From positions 1-59,764 of the forward strand of contig JAYZDF010000034.1 of the NCBI GenBank assembly GCA_036337945.1: a stretch of 59,764 bases of DNA. The letters are read 5' to 3'. The stretch is from JAYZDF01 sp036337945 (lineage in GTDB: Bacteria > Myxococcota > Kuafuiibacteriia > Kuafuiibacteriales > Kuafuiibacteriaceae). The translations under genes were made by a program, and so were the position numbers. The notes beneath the pieces are model-generated. The model ran no database searches. It had not been told where the DNA came from and saw only the letters and a list, made by a program, of their open reading frames with translations. The stretch's first letter is position 1; each line of letters starts with the position of its first letter. Positions 31,435 to 42,400 of this stretch are shown here, piece after piece.

Positions 31435-34299
31435 ATGAGCCAATTCCCTAAAAGATTCGACTTTAAAGAGGCAGAGCCTCGCATTTACGATAAGTGGATA
31501 AATGCCAAAGCGTTTGAAACCGCGTATGACTCGGAAGGCAACGTCAAAAATCCTAAAAAGAAAGACGCTAAACCATTCACGATCGTTATTCCCCCACCCA
31601 ACATCACGGGACGACTTCATATGGGGCATGCACTCAACAATACAATTCAGGACGTCCTTATTCGTTATAAGCGCATGGATGGCTATGATGCGTTGTGGAT
31701 TCCAGGAACAGACCACGCCGGAATAGCGACGCAAACTGTCGTAAAAAAGCAACTCGACGCTAAAGGTATCGATTACCGAGAAATCGGGCGCGAGGAGATG
31801 ATCAAGAAAATCTGGGAATGGAAGCAAGAATTCGGCGACGCCATTCTGAACCAACTTCGCCGTATTGGATGCAGTTGCGATTGGTCACGAACCCGCTTCA
31901 CTATGGACGACGGATTGAGCTTGGCCGTCCGTCATAGCTTTGTAAAACTATATGAAGCAGGACTCATTTACCGTGGGAAACGAATTGTAAACTGGTGCCC
32001 AGCAGACCAAACCGCGCTCTCTGATGATGAAGTAGAAAAAGAGGACATCAAAGCAAAGATGTACAATATTCGTTATCCCTTCGCTGACGACACGTCCAAG
32101 CACTTGGTCGTAAGCACGACACGACCCGAAACACTCTTCGGCGACGTCGCTGTTGCGGTGAATCCAGAGGACCCAAGATATAAAGACTTTATTGGACAAT
32201 CTCTACGACTTCCTCTTCAGGGACGAGTGATTCCTATCATTGCAGATGAGCATGCAGACCCAGAGAAAGGAACTGGTTGCGTAAAGATTACCCCAGCTCA
32301 CGACCCTAATGATTTTGAGGTCGGTCTTCGACATGACTTAGAACAAATTAACGTGATGAATCCTGATGCGTCCATGAACGAAGTCGTCCCGGAACGATTT
32401 CAAGGAATGGACAGGTATGCATGTCGAAAACTAGCCCTTGAAGAACTTGAAGAGATGGGCCTCCTTCACTCTGTAGACGACCATGTTCTCGCGTTGGGCC
32501 GAAGCTACCGGAGCAAAGTACCTATCGAGTTTCGTTTGTCGGACCAATGGTTTGTAAAGATGGAACCCATGGCTAATAAAGCCCTGGCCGCGAGTGGTTA
32601 TTCAAAAAGCGATGATGAATGGGCACGCAACCTCGAGGCGTCAGGTTTGACCATGCATCCGCCGCGCCACGAGAAGGTCTATTTCCACTGGCTAAGCAAT
32701 ATTCGCGATTGGTGCATTAGTCGTCAGATTTGGTGGGGCCACCGGATTCCTGCTTGGTATAATAAAGAAACCGAAGAAGTTCTCGTTTCGATTGAGACCC
32801 CCGAACAGGTTAAGAGCAATCCAGGACAGTGGGAGCAGGAAACAGATGTATTGGACACCTGGTTTTCCTCATGGCTTTGGCCTATGAGTACACTCGGATG
32901 GCCCAACCAGGCATCGGACTTTGATCGATATTACCCCACTGATGTCCTCTCCACGGGTAAGGACATTTTGTTCTTCTGGGTCGCGAGGATGAATTTTGCC
33001 GGTCTGCACTTCGTGAACGAACTGCCCTATCACGACGCTTTTCTCCATTCGACGATTACGGACCAACAAGGGGTCACAATGTCGAAATCAAAGGGTAACG
33101 GGATTGACCCCCTCACCCTGATCGAAGGAGCCAGTGTCGAAGATCTCAAAAAACCAATTCTCGATGCTCGACCGAGCAATATGAAGGAACTCATTCGCAG
33201 AGTCGAAAAAAACTTTCCTAACGGTTTCGATGCAGTGGGTGCAGATGCGATGCGCTGGACGCTCATTTACTCCGTCACGGATGGCGAGCAGGTTCGATTG
33301 TCTCTCAGCAGATTCACCGAGGGACGTAATTTTGTGACCAAACTTTGGAACGGGGCTGGACGGATCATTCAAGCATTAGCTGCGGAATCTGGTAGGACAT
33401 CTGTAGGCGCAGAGATCGCGGAACTCACGGATGAAGATCGATGGATACTCGCTCGACTCGACACAACAATTCGAGCGTGTCGCGACGGTCTAGATCGATA
33501 TGACTTCGGTTCAATGGCGCAAGAGCTATATCACTTCGTTTGGAACGACTTCTGCTCGTGGGCACTTGAACTTTGTAAAACGAGACTTGTAAGCGATGAC
33601 GACGCGGTCCGTCTTGGAGCCATGCGAGCAATGGGAGGTGCTTTGGCGGACACTCTGAGGCTTCTTCATCCAATCATTCCTTTTGTCACGGAAGAACTTT
33701 TTTCGAAATTGCAGCCACTCATGCAAAAACATCAGCTTTGGCTGTCAGAAAACGACAGCGGTGAAGAATTGCTGGTCGTAAATCACTATCCGGAACCCCG
33801 CAACGAACCTCAACCTGACATTGAAGCTCGTTTTGCGATTGTTCAACGCTTAGTTAGTTCTGTGAGACAGCTTCGAGCAACGAGCAACATCAAAGATAAT
33901 CTAAAGATCACAATCGCGGTCAAGCCTCTCAACGAAAATACCAAACCAATGCTTGAGCGAGCTCAAGGAGCCATTAAGTTCCTTGCCAAACTCGATGAAA
34001 TCACTTTTGTCGATGAGCGCGCGAAAGGTATGGCTGCGCAATACGACAAGGATTTTGAACTCTACATTGATCTCGGAAAATATCTTGATCTCAAAGAAGA
34101 GATTGCTCGACTAGATAAGGTGATTAGTAAAACCGAAGCTGAGATCAAATCGTGCAACGGGACACTCTCGAACCCTAAATTTATAGAACGAGCGCCAGAA
34201 GCAACCGTTCGAGAAAAACAAGAACAACTCGCACTAGCGGAGTCTAAACTCACAAAGGTAAAGGCCAGCCGAGACGAACTGGCTGAGCTCACGGCGTAG
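31435..34299 (+). CDS. valS: Valyl-tRNA synthetase
   Basis: About 954 residues, normal for the family. The class I signature is HMGH near residue 64 (PPPNITGRLHMGH) and the KMSKS loop is TMSKSKGNG near 550. The zinc-free editing domain lies between, the DWCISRQIWWGHRIPAW block is typical of ValS/IleS, and the C-terminus is the coiled-coil arm that contacts tRNA. It charges tRNA-Val with valine. ATG 31435 is preceded by GTGGA; a GTG at 31429 would add two residues. The stop TAG shares its G with the GTG start of the downstream helicase gene. Confidence 0.95.
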   Translation: MSQFPKRFDFKEAEPRIYDKWINAKAFETAYDSEGNVKNPKKKDAKPFTIVIPPPNITGRLHMGHALNNTIQDVLIRYKRMDGYDALWIPGTDHAGIATQTVVKKQLDAKGIDYREIGREEMIKKIWEWKQEFGDAILNQLRRIGCSCDWSRTRFTMDDGLSLAVRHSFVKLYEAGLIYRGKRIVNWCPADQTALSDDEVEKEDIKAKMYNIRYPFADDTSKHLVVSTTRPETLFGDVAVAVNPEDPRYKDFIGQSLRLPLQGRVIPIIADEHADPEKGTGCVKITPAHDPNDFEVGLRHDLEQINVMNPDASMNEVVPERFQGMDRYACRKLALEELEEMGLLHSVDDHVLALGRSYRSKVPIEFRLSDQWFVKMEPMANKALAASGYSKSDDEWARNLEASGLTMHPPRHEKVYFHWLSNIRDWCISRQIWWGHRIPAWYNKETEEVLVSIETPEQVKSNPGQWEQETDVLDTWFSSWLWPMSTLGWPNQASDFDRYYPTDVLSTGKDILFFWVARMNFAGLHFVNELPYHDAFLHSTITDQQGVTMSKSKGNGIDPLTLIEGASVEDLKKPILDARPSNMKELIRRVEKNFPNGFDAVGADAMRWTLIYSVTDGEQVRLSLSRFTEGRNFVTKLWNGAGRIIQALAAESGRTSVGAEIAELTDEDRWILARLDTTIRACRDGLDRYDFGSMAQELYHFVWNDFCSWALELCKTRLVSDDDAVRLGAMRAMGGALADTLRLLHPIIPFVTEELFSKLQPLMQKHQLWLSENDSGEELLVVNHYPEPRNEPQPDIEARFAIVQRLVSSVRQLRATSNIKDNLKITIAVKPLNENTKPMLERAQGAIKFLAKLDEITFVDERAKGMAAQYDKDFELYIDLGKYLDLKEEIARLDKVISKTEAEIKSCNGTLSNPKFIERAPEATVREKQEQLALAESKLTKVKASRDELAELTA

Positions 34300-36713
34300 T
34301 GAACAAAAAATCAAAGATTCGATGGTCGAACGCCATTGGGTTAGAAGATATACCAGCAGCTGAACGCCTTCGGCCGTATCAAGTTCGCGCTGTTGCTCAG
34401 TGCGCATATGCCTTGAAACACGAGTCAGCGCGTACATGCCTTGTCGCACCTCCAGGCGCAGGAAAAACTCGGTGTGCGTTTCATATTGCTGCTCTCATGG
34501 ATCGCCCCATTGAAGTTCGAGTGCCCACTCGTGCGCTCGTGAACCAGTGGCAGACGCGTTCACAAGTGTATTTTCTCGATGCTTTTGGCAGAAATCCGCC
34601 GCAAATCAACGTCTCAACTTATGCCGCAAAGGAACCATTTGAATCAGGGGCTCTTATTATTCTCGATGAAGCCCATCATCTGGTCGCCAGCTGGGGAAAA
34701 GAGATACTTGATACACTGACAGGTGCACATAAAGTCTTGGGACTCACTGGTACACCACCCTACGGAAATAGAGGATGGAATACATTTACCGAACTGGTTG
34801 GTGATTCACCGATCGAAATTTTGGCACCGCCACTGGTTCGTGATGGTCATTTAGCGCCATACCTTGATCTAGTTTGGCCGGTCTTATCAAGTCCCGATGA
34901 AGTTCCAGCACTATGGGACCTTGATCAAAAACTCACCCAGCTAGAGCGGAAACACCAAACGCACATTCATCGATGGAGTAAAAAGCGACTCGAAGAGGAC
35001 CTTGAAGAACTCACTGAACAGCGGTTCGTTAATAATGAACGACTTCTCATCTCTTTGTGCCGCTATCATTTTCGTGAAAAGATCGAGATCCCGTTAGACC
35101 TACCTCGAGACCCAGAGTTCTTTATGCCAATGACTCTTCACGACCGAGCTATTCTACTCTGGAATTACGGAGAACACATAGAGGACGTTCGACGAACGGT
35201 TCTTGAAACAGGTTTTCGGTCGATAAAGCGTGGTTTTGTACGCATGGAGGACATTGCACAACGCAACCTCGCTTCAAGTGCATCCCGAATTCGAGGCTGT
35301 ATTGATGTTCTAAAACTTGAGGCCTATGAACGAGTCGACGGTTTACGTGCGCTCATTCTCACAGACCGTGACGTAGAGGGCGATAAGATCTCCGCTCGCG
35401 GGCTGCTCAAAGCATTACTCAGAGACTCGGAAGTTAACAAACTAGACCCCATTCTAGTAACAGGCTCCGCCTTTTGGGTAGACCAGGACCTATCAACAAA
35501 GTTCATAGAACAATTTCCTGACTTGGAGTGGGTGGAATCCGATGACCATTTTGAGATTCATGTCTCGAAATGGTCTACGGCAGAGCGCGTAGCACTCGCC
35601 ACACGTTTTTTGGAACAAGGTTCAACACGTTGTCTCATTGGTACAAGGCATTTGCTTGGCGAAGGTTGGGACTGCCCGGCGGTTAACTGCGTAATTGATT
35701 TAACCGGCATATCAACGTCTGTGACTACGAATCAAATCCGAGGCAGAGCTTTACGCACCGACACACACGACCCAGCGAAAGTTGCTAGCCTATGGGAGAT
35801 TATGTCGGTTGCACCAAATCTATGTGGCGGAGATAGAATGCTAGAGCGACTGGTTGATAAATATGACCATACTTTTGGAATAGATGCGGACGGTAAGATT
35901 CGGTCCGGGGTAGCTAGGATAGATCCACTTTTGACCAGGTCACTCCACGTTGTATCCAACAACATCGACACACTTCGTACAAGAATGAAAGCACGTCTTC
36001 AGAGACCGGAAAAAGCAATGAAACTCTGGCGAAAAGGAGAAGTGTATGCTGATCAAACCTTATGGAAGCTTTCGATTGCTGCAACAGAGACTTCGAACGA
36101 AATACGTCCTGATATGAACAAAAAACGTTCTCTTCGAACGACGAAGTCAAGCTTCCGAGTATCCTGGAAAGAAAGCCCTAGCGTAAATTTCATGATGGCC
36201 TTAGCTCTCTCTGCCTTAGACGGAGTTGCGTTGCTGTCTCACACGATACAATTGGAATACGGATTAATTGCTTCCTTACCTGGAATTTTTTTCCTTTTAA
36301 GAGCATGGCTGCTTTCGCGCACTAAAGATTATCGTAAACAACTCAAAGCTCTTCATATTGCACTCAAGGACAATGAACTTGTTACTGGAGAACTTCACTT
36401 CCATGAAAAAGAAGGGTGGATAGACAGTAATGAAGAAGAGTCTAGAATATTTGTTGAGGCTGCAAAAGAACTCCTGGAACCCGTGAAGTACCCTAGATAT
36501 ATCATCATAGACAAAAAAGAACGCATCTTTGCAGTTCCGGGAGTTCTAGGCGCAAATAAGGATTTGGCGAGATCGTTTGTTTTTGCGTGGGAGAAAAAGG
36601 TTGGCCCCTGTCGGCTCTTATTTGCTCGGCAAGGCGAAGGTCGACAAAAACTCAAAGAGGCGTGGCTGATCGAGCCTACGACTGAAATTAACTTACATCA
36701 GATTTGGCAATGA
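34299..36713 (+). CDS. Superfamily 2 DEAH helicase-like protein with a C-terminal membrane segment
   Basis: An 804-residue protein. Motifs: Q-like YQVRA, Walker A GAGKT (53-57), DEAH (123-126), GLTGTPP (148-154), and motif VI region QIRGRALR near 478-485. Residues about 630-672 hold two hydrophobic stretches (MALALSALDGVALLS and LIASLPGIFFLLRAWLL), which read as a helical hairpin in the membrane, followed by a soluble domain of about 130 residues. A membrane segment is unusual for this superfamily. Start GTG 34299 overlaps the valS stop, so translation is coupled. Roles in DNA or RNA remodelling, or defence, are all possible; none is shown. Confidence 0.85.
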   Translation: MNKKSKIRWSNAIGLEDIPAAERLRPYQVRAVAQCAYALKHESARTCLVAPPGAGKTRCAFHIAALMDRPIEVRVPTRALVNQWQTRSQVYFLDAFGRNPPQINVSTYAAKEPFESGALIILDEAHHLVASWGKEILDTLTGAHKVLGLTGTPPYGNRGWNTFTELVGDSPIEILAPPLVRDGHLAPYLDLVWPVLSSPDEVPALWDLDQKLTQLERKHQTHIHRWSKKRLEEDLEELTEQRFVNNERLLISLCRYHFREKIEIPLDLPRDPEFFMPMTLHDRAILLWNYGEHIEDVRRTVLETGFRSIKRGFVRMEDIAQRNLASSASRIRGCIDVLKLEAYERVDGLRALILTDRDVEGDKISARGLLKALLRDSEVNKLDPILVTGSAFWVDQDLSTKFIEQFPDLEWVESDDHFEIHVSKWSTAERVALATRFLEQGSTRCLIGTRHLLGEGWDCPAVNCVIDLTGISTSVTTNQIRGRALRTDTHDPAKVASLWEIMSVAPNLCGGDRMLERLVDKYDHTFGIDADGKIRSGVARIDPLLTRSLHVVSNNIDTLRTRMKARLQRPEKAMKLWRKGEVYADQTLWKLSIAATETSNEIRPDMNKKRSLRTTKSSFRVSWKESPSVNFMMALALSALDGVALLSHTIQLEYGLIASLPGIFFLLRAWLLSRTKDYRKQLKALHIALKDNELVTGELHFHEKEGWIDSNEEESRIFVEAAKELLEPVKYPRYIIIDKKERIFAVPGVLGANKDLARSFVFAWEKKVGPCRLLFARQGEGRQKLKEAWLIEPTTEINLHQIWQ

Positions 36714-36735
36714 TCTCGTCTTTGACCTTACTTTG

Positions 36736-36765
36736 TTGTTCTTACTTCCTATCTTCAGTTATGAT
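36736..36765 (+). promoter_or_regulatory. Candidate sigma-70-type promoter for the PPK2-like gene
   Basis: TTGTTC (36736-36741) and TATGAT (36760-36765) are separated by 18 bases, with the PPK2-like ATG 35 bases further on. The -10 is close to consensus, the -35 less so. The gap after the helicase gene is 87 bases with no terminator, so read-through is also possible. Confidence 0.4.
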
Positions 36766-36800
36766 TCTCAGACTTCAAAATGATAAGGATTACATCTTAG

Positions 36801-38174
36801 ATGGGCAAAATCACCCAGAAGCCAACAGATGGCACCGTCGGTCGAGTAAGATCATCCCAAGATGATATTTCTCCGGCGACAGCACCGAAGATTGATAGCA
36901 CACAAGAACCCAATCAAGATCTTGGGCTGCAAAAAAATGCGCCCTCTGAGTCGTCTGCAAACTCTCTTAAATTCTCACCGCTTTTTGTTCGCTCTCACGA
37001 AATCAAGATATCTGCTAAAAAGGAAATTCGTGCGATTCAGGACCTATTGATGGGCGTGAACAGCGCCGACTCTAAAGCAATCGAAAAGATCCTTCAAAAA
37101 GCCGGTTTTACACAGGCCGGGAGCCACTACAAAAAAGGCGCAAGTCAAATTCGAATACGTCCGACGCAACTTGGAAATAATCTTGGTCATATTATCGAAT
37201 ACAAGCAGGGCAAAAAAGAATTCAAGGTCGTCGCATTTTCACGGTCAGTGGTCACAAAAAGTCAGTGGGATAAAATACGCAAGCGTTTTGACAAAGTGGT
37301 CAAGCAATTTGAAGCGTCAAAAAGTATTGATCCCGATGCACCTCTTCCTACTGATTTGAACGCTTTAAAAAAGTTTCTCGACAAAGGCCTTTCACAATCC
37401 GAAAAACAAAAGGATGATTCAAAGGCGAAAGAACTTGATGCTCGATTGAATAGACTGGCAGCGCGAATCGAAAATCTGAAAGAACAAGAGATTGCACCCA
37501 AAGGAGTGGTCGTCTACGTTGCTGGGCCTGATGCCGCTGGGAAGTCCTCAACAGGAGCAATTGTTATCAAAGCTCTAGAGACTGCGGGCTTTACTTGTCG
37601 CCGTGAAAGTTTTAAAGCGCCGACGGCTGAAGAACGTAATCAGCACTGGCTTTCGAGATTCAACCGAGGCGTACCCGCGGAAAATCAAGCCGTCTTTTGG
37701 GACCGAGGACCCGCTGGTGATTCCGTCTACGGAGACATATCCAAACTACAAACCGCGATCATGGGTCGAGAGTTCTCTGAGTTTGAAGCGAAGCTCCGAA
37801 ACGACAATATACTCGTCATGAAGATTGAGCTCTTCGCAAGTTTGGATAAGCAAGCAGATACTTTCGGCAAACGTTTAGGACGTCAATTTATCGCGGAAAA
37901 TATTAGGACAGAACTTCAAAAGACAGGTCAGATGACCCCCGAAGCAGAGGAAGGACTGCGTCAAATCATGACCAAGGTCGATGATGACGATTTTAGAGCT
38001 CTGGCAAACTTCGAAGACATTCAGGCATCATTCTTGGAATTTACAGAAGCGAGTAGTGACACAAGTCCGTGGGCGATCGTTGATGCCACAAAACGACACA
38101 CAGCGCGCCTCAAGATTATTGATAAGTTTTCCGAAACTCTGGAAAAGTTCGTAGATGAACGTTCCGAAGCCTAA
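36801..38174 (+). CDS. PPK2-like polyphosphate-dependent kinase family protein with N-terminal extension
   Basis: A 457-residue protein. The C-terminal part (about 235-450) has the PPK2 layout: Walker A AGPDAAGKSSTG, then HWLSRFNRGVP, then FWDRGPAGDSVYG in place of the FDRSWYNR block. PPK2 enzymes move phosphate between polyphosphate and nucleotides. The usual lid and Walker B residues are altered, so substrate may differ or activity may be reduced. The first 230 residues are a separate, partly charged region (TDLNALKKFLDKG, a coiled coil near 190-230) that I do not recognise. Shine-Dalgarno AAGGA is 11 bases upstream. The stop overlaps the convergent methyltransferase stop. Confidence 0.75.
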   Translation: MGKITQKPTDGTVGRVRSSQDDISPATAPKIDSTQEPNQDLGLQKNAPSESSANSLKFSPLFVRSHEIKISAKKEIRAIQDLLMGVNSADSKAIEKILQKAGFTQAGSHYKKGASQIRIRPTQLGNNLGHIIEYKQGKKEFKVVAFSRSVVTKSQWDKIRKRFDKVVKQFEASKSIDPDAPLPTDLNALKKFLDKGLSQSEKQKDDSKAKELDARLNRLAARIENLKEQEIAPKGVVVYVAGPDAAGKSSTGAIVIKALETAGFTCRRESFKAPTAEERNQHWLSRFNRGVPAENQAVFWDRGPAGDSVYGDISKLQTAIMGREFSEFEAKLRNDNILVMKIELFASLDKQADTFGKRLGRQFIAENIRTELQKTGQMTPEAEEGLRQIMTKVDDDDFRALANFEDIQASFLEFTEASSDTSPWAIVDATKRHTARLKIIDKFSETLEKFVDERSEA

Positions 38175-39223
38175 ACAATCGGCTTTTGCGCCACGATCGT
38201 TTTCGCTACAAAACAGTCGAAAATCCTGTGAACAGATGCTCCTTGTCGACGAAGCTCCTTTGCAACATCGTCGGCCAGATAACAATCAAAATAGGGCTCA
38301 TTTGCTTCTTCGCCATACCGACCAAGCAGAGTATTCAGGTCGGGTGCGTCACCATGTTGAAGAGAATCTTGGATGAGAAGCGTTCCACCAGGTTTCAATA
38401 CTCTTAGCATTTCGCCCAACGCTTTTTGTCGTGCAGCAGCTGGAAGCTCATGAAGTAAATAGACATTGGTGACCACATCAAAATATTGGTCACGGTAAGG
38501 AAGCTCTTCCGCATTAGCGACCGTGAAAGAAGCATTTTCCAGTGAGTCAAACCTGTTCCGTGCGCATTTGAGATAGGCTGGACTCAAATCAACACCGTAA
38601 AGCTGAGCTTTGGGGAGCGTCGTTTGAATTTGGTCAAGAAGCTCTCCGGTACCGCAAGCAACATCTAGCACTCGAAGGTTTTCTCGTTCTGTCCGTCGTG
38701 CCTGGCGTACAATGTCCGGAATGAGTTGGCGCCGCATCACGTTAGCAAGTCCCATAAACAGAAATTCAACGCTGAGTGCGTATAGCTCAGCAGATGAATC
38801 ACTTAGATAGCCGTTGGTCTGCCAGTGGAAATTATGCCGGTAGTACTCTGGATAACTCTCAAGGTTGTAGCAGCTATCAAATTCGCTTGTGTTGCCTTGG
38901 AATGCTTTCTTCCTTTGATTGAGAACTTCCTTTGCGAACCGCGAAAAAACGCGAGGTCCAACTACCCAAGGCATTTGAAAAATGAGGGCTCGAGGATAGT
39001 AGCCCAATCGGAAATTGACGAAGTCAGTGTTAATCAACTCATCAAAACGAGCAGACAATGCCGTTCGGGTTTGCTCATCAATCGTAACGAGCTCATTCTT
39101 TGCAACTCGACGCAGTACTTTTCGGATATTCGACAAACCGGCGCGAATCGAGCTGTGGTGCGCTCGATGTAGTCGCTGTTCAAGCGCATATGCAAATGTC
39201 TTTCGCTCCCGATACACGTGCAA
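38171..39223 (-). CDS. Class I SAM-dependent methyltransferase
   Basis: A 350-residue protein. The Rossmann core begins near residue 185: motif I VLDVACGTGEL, acidic loop YGVDLSP, motif post-I ANAEELPY, then EMLRVLKPGGTLL, a pattern of the Methyltransf_11 and UbiE-like group. An N-terminal helical region of about 180 residues is an extra domain that may bind substrate. Start TTG 39223 is supported by GAGGGAG five bases upstream; an in-frame GTG at 39217 is the alternative. Substrate unknown; no operon partner tells it. Confidence 0.85.
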   Translation of the reverse strand: MHVYRERKTFAYALEQRLHRAHHSSIRAGLSNIRKVLRRVAKNELVTIDEQTRTALSARFDELINTDFVNFRLGYYPRALIFQMPWVVGPRVFSRFAKEVLNQRKKAFQGNTSEFDSCYNLESYPEYYRHNFHWQTNGYLSDSSAELYALSVEFLFMGLANVMRRQLIPDIVRQARRTERENLRVLDVACGTGELLDQIQTTLPKAQLYGVDLSPAYLKCARNRFDSLENASFTVANAEELPYRDQYFDVVTNVYLLHELPAAARQKALGEMLRVLKPGGTLLIQDSLQHGDAPDLNTLLGRYGEEANEPYFDCYLADDVAKELRRQGASVHRIFDCFVAKTIVAQKPIV

Positions 39224-39234
39224 CGCTCCCTCTA

Positions 39235-39250
39235 GATCCCAAGGGGGATC
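39235..39250 (-). promoter_or_regulatory. Hairpin next to the methyltransferase ribosome site
   Basis: GATCCC-AAGG-GGGATC is a perfect 6-bp inverted repeat just upstream of the GAGGGAG ribosome site at about 39229-39235. Folding in the mRNA could limit access to that site. It may also be an operator. No T-run. The rest of the 177-base gap shows no clear element. Confidence 0.35.
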
Positions 39251-39400
39251 AAAGTCGCAGTTTTGAAAAGAAATATTTCATCTGTGAGATGAATTGCTCA
39301 ATTCAACCCTGCTTCGCTCGTGTAGTATAGTGTCTTACCTAACTATACATTGTCCAGGAAATTCGGGAGAGGTGGGACAATCGACGGATGAATCGTACCG

Positions 39401-42400
39401 TTATTCTTGGATTCTCCAAGCTTGTGCTCCGGTTTGACCTCGGCTCCAGACAAAAAGTCCACAATCTGCGGACGTAGCTTGAATATCATTGCTGATGTCC
39501 CAGCTGATCCCAGAGGTGATTTGGCGCCAGGTATTGTCCGCTGGATTATAGGCATCGATCACGCCTGCGGAGGTCAAAGGATCGTTGCTCGCGACTAAGA
39601 ATTGACCGCCACGAGCGACAATCGCACCAGAATTGCGGTCTGGAAGGGGTCTACCATCAGGAAATGCCGGCACAGCTTGCCACTGATTTTTTTGTGAATC
39701 GTATGCGCACCAGCCCGTCTCACTGCGGACCAGAGCAAAACGTTCGTTTGCAATACCGTCACTCACACCAGAACAACCTCCCGCAAATCCCGATGAAGAC
39801 CAGGTATTCGTCGCGGGGTCGTACAGCGCATAATCGTTGGCACTGAGCTGAGTTTGAATCTGTCCAGCCGCAACGAGCATGCGACCACCAATGAAAAATG
39901 TAGCGGCACCGTATCGAGCCACAAGAGACGGTGCAGCGAGGGGTAGCCACATATCTTCTTTGGGAAGATAACGCCGACCGTCACTCAGAGTATTCATACC
40001 ATCGGTACCGCCAAAAATAATCCACTGAGAACCCGTCCATGCGGTCATCGCATTCATTCTCACAGAGAGCTGATCTTGCGTTGAAATCAAAGACCATTGA
40101 TTAGAGACGGGGTCATACCGTCGTCCAAAACTTGCAAATGCAGTCGAAGATGTTCTTCCACCCCATGTGAGAATTTCAGAACCCGTCCAAACTGTAGACG
40201 CGCCGGTTAGGTCTCGAACTCCGTTCGACACGGGTAAGTCTCTCCAAGTGTCAGTCCCTGGGTGATAGGCGTGGCCAGAAATATTCTGCGGTGGACTCAG
40301 CGAAGAGATATTGGCTCCGCCAAAAACTACGAGCTCAGTACCCGTCCAAACTGTCGATTCATTGCGTCGAGCGCGAGAATCTGGAGAACCGTTGATCGAA
40401 GATACGGCTTGAGCACCACAGGCATTGCGAACGGTCCTAAAGCCAATAGTGGGAGAGCTTTGGGAAGGGTTGTAATCCGCGCGTGCTGCCGAACGAGTCA
40501 ACGTTGCAAATCCGTCATAATTACCGCCACGTATTGTTCGACTTTGTGCCACCAAAGGCCCCGTTGGGGAGAGCTGAGGAGCGATACTGTAATAAGAGGA
40601 ACTATAGTAGTCCTGAGTCCATTCCGCGACGTTGCCATAAACATCATAGAGGCCGTACTCATTGGGAAGTTTCTCGCCAACTTGATGAGTTGAACCGGTT
40701 GCGTTGCCACAATACCAGGCAACTTCATCAATAAGCGGGTCTGCACAGGCTCCATTAGAAATCTGACCATTATACAGCGACGTTGTTGTACCTGCTCTAG
40801 CAGCATACTCCCATTCGGCTTCTGTTGGCAGTCGATAGCCTTCGCACCCAAAATCGCTTACGACCCAAACGCCGCTATTCTCTTGATAGCAAGTTGAACG
40901 ATTCTCATACGTTGATAGCGCATTGAGATATTCAACTGCAGAATCATAGCTGACCTGCTCAACAGGGCAATCCTCACCACATCCAACAAAGCTCGATGGA
41001 TTGGTTTGGCCGGGCACGACTGCAATCCACTGACCTTGGGTGACTTCTGTCGCGCCGACATAAAGATCACGCGCCAGAGTGACTGCGCGCCTCGGGCTTT
41101 CCGCTAATGAGTGTCCAATCTCGACCGCGGTTGAGCCCATATCGAACGTTCCAGCGACAACTCGGCGGAAATTTGACCGAACAGGACGAAAGCCGATATG
41201 TGTTCCATCAATGTTGGACGATGAGGCTCGGGAGGCGGAACGGCAATCACGAGGAAAGCTCGCAAAGCTTCCGCCTCGCACAACCGAAGGTGTGTCGGTC
41301 GATGTTCCTGGTCCATTGGGGTCTATGATATCCGGCGCTGTAAGACTATACGCGTCATCTTGATACATATCTTGAGTCAATTCCCAAACATTTCCGTGCA
41401 CGTCAAAAAGACCCGCTGCATTTGGAGATTTCTGGGCGACAGGTTGGAGTTGCGATGAATTCCCGCAATGCCAAGCTGACACGTTCAGAACTAGGTCAGG
41501 ACTACATGCGTCTATCCCAGCAGTGATGTTACCATTCGAGACGGCAGTATTCGTTCCATTACGAACCGCCAATTCCCATTCCGCTTCTGTCGGTAAGCGG
41601 TAGCCAGCACATTTAGCGCCCAACGAATCCCATTGAGAGCCAGTCCACTGATAGCATGGCTCTAGGCCTTCACTCCCTGAAAGACGGTTCAAATATTCTA
41701 CCACTTGGCCATAGGAAAGATTGTTAACTGGACAGTCCAACCCACAGGCTAGATGGGCGCTAGGATCCGTCGGCATAAAGCGTTGCCATTCTCGGCGCGT
41801 TACCTCGGTCGCTTTCATCCAAAAGCTTCGAGCAATTCTGACGTTACGTGCCGGAGCTTCGTTGGCACGATGCCCCACCTCAGAAGAGTCCGTGCCTAGA
41901 GAGTCAACCGTAGCCGATACCAAGACGAATGACGGATCAAAAGCTGCAGAAACAATCATTGGTCGATCGATCGTGAGGGTACAGGTGGAGCCTGTGCCGC
42001 ATGAGCCTTCCCAAGCGCGGAAAGTCGAACCAGCAGCGACACTCGCTGTGAAAACAATCTCAGTACCTGCAGCGATGCTGGATATGCAATTTGTCGTCGA
42101 CCCCAAGTGGCCGCAGTCTAGCCTACCACCCGCCCCAGAGATTGAACCAAAACCAGCTCCCGAAAGCGCTATACCTACGGGATATAAGATGGGCTCGAAA
42201 CTCGCTGAAACATTTTTGGCTCCATCGATTGTCATCTGGCACGACCCAGTACCGGAGCAGTCTCCAGACCAACCTACGAACTCGTGCCCCGGCTCTGGAG
42301 TCGCAGTGAGTGTAACCGTTGTGCCCGACAAAAGTGGTTCATCACAATCATTGCCGCAATCAATCCCTGGTAAATCGGATGTGACAGTTCCACGACCCAG

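Noticed and set aside
31375..31854. 159-codon minus-strand ORF
   Set aside because: It lies opposite the catalytic start of valS, including the HMGH signature, and shows no domain.
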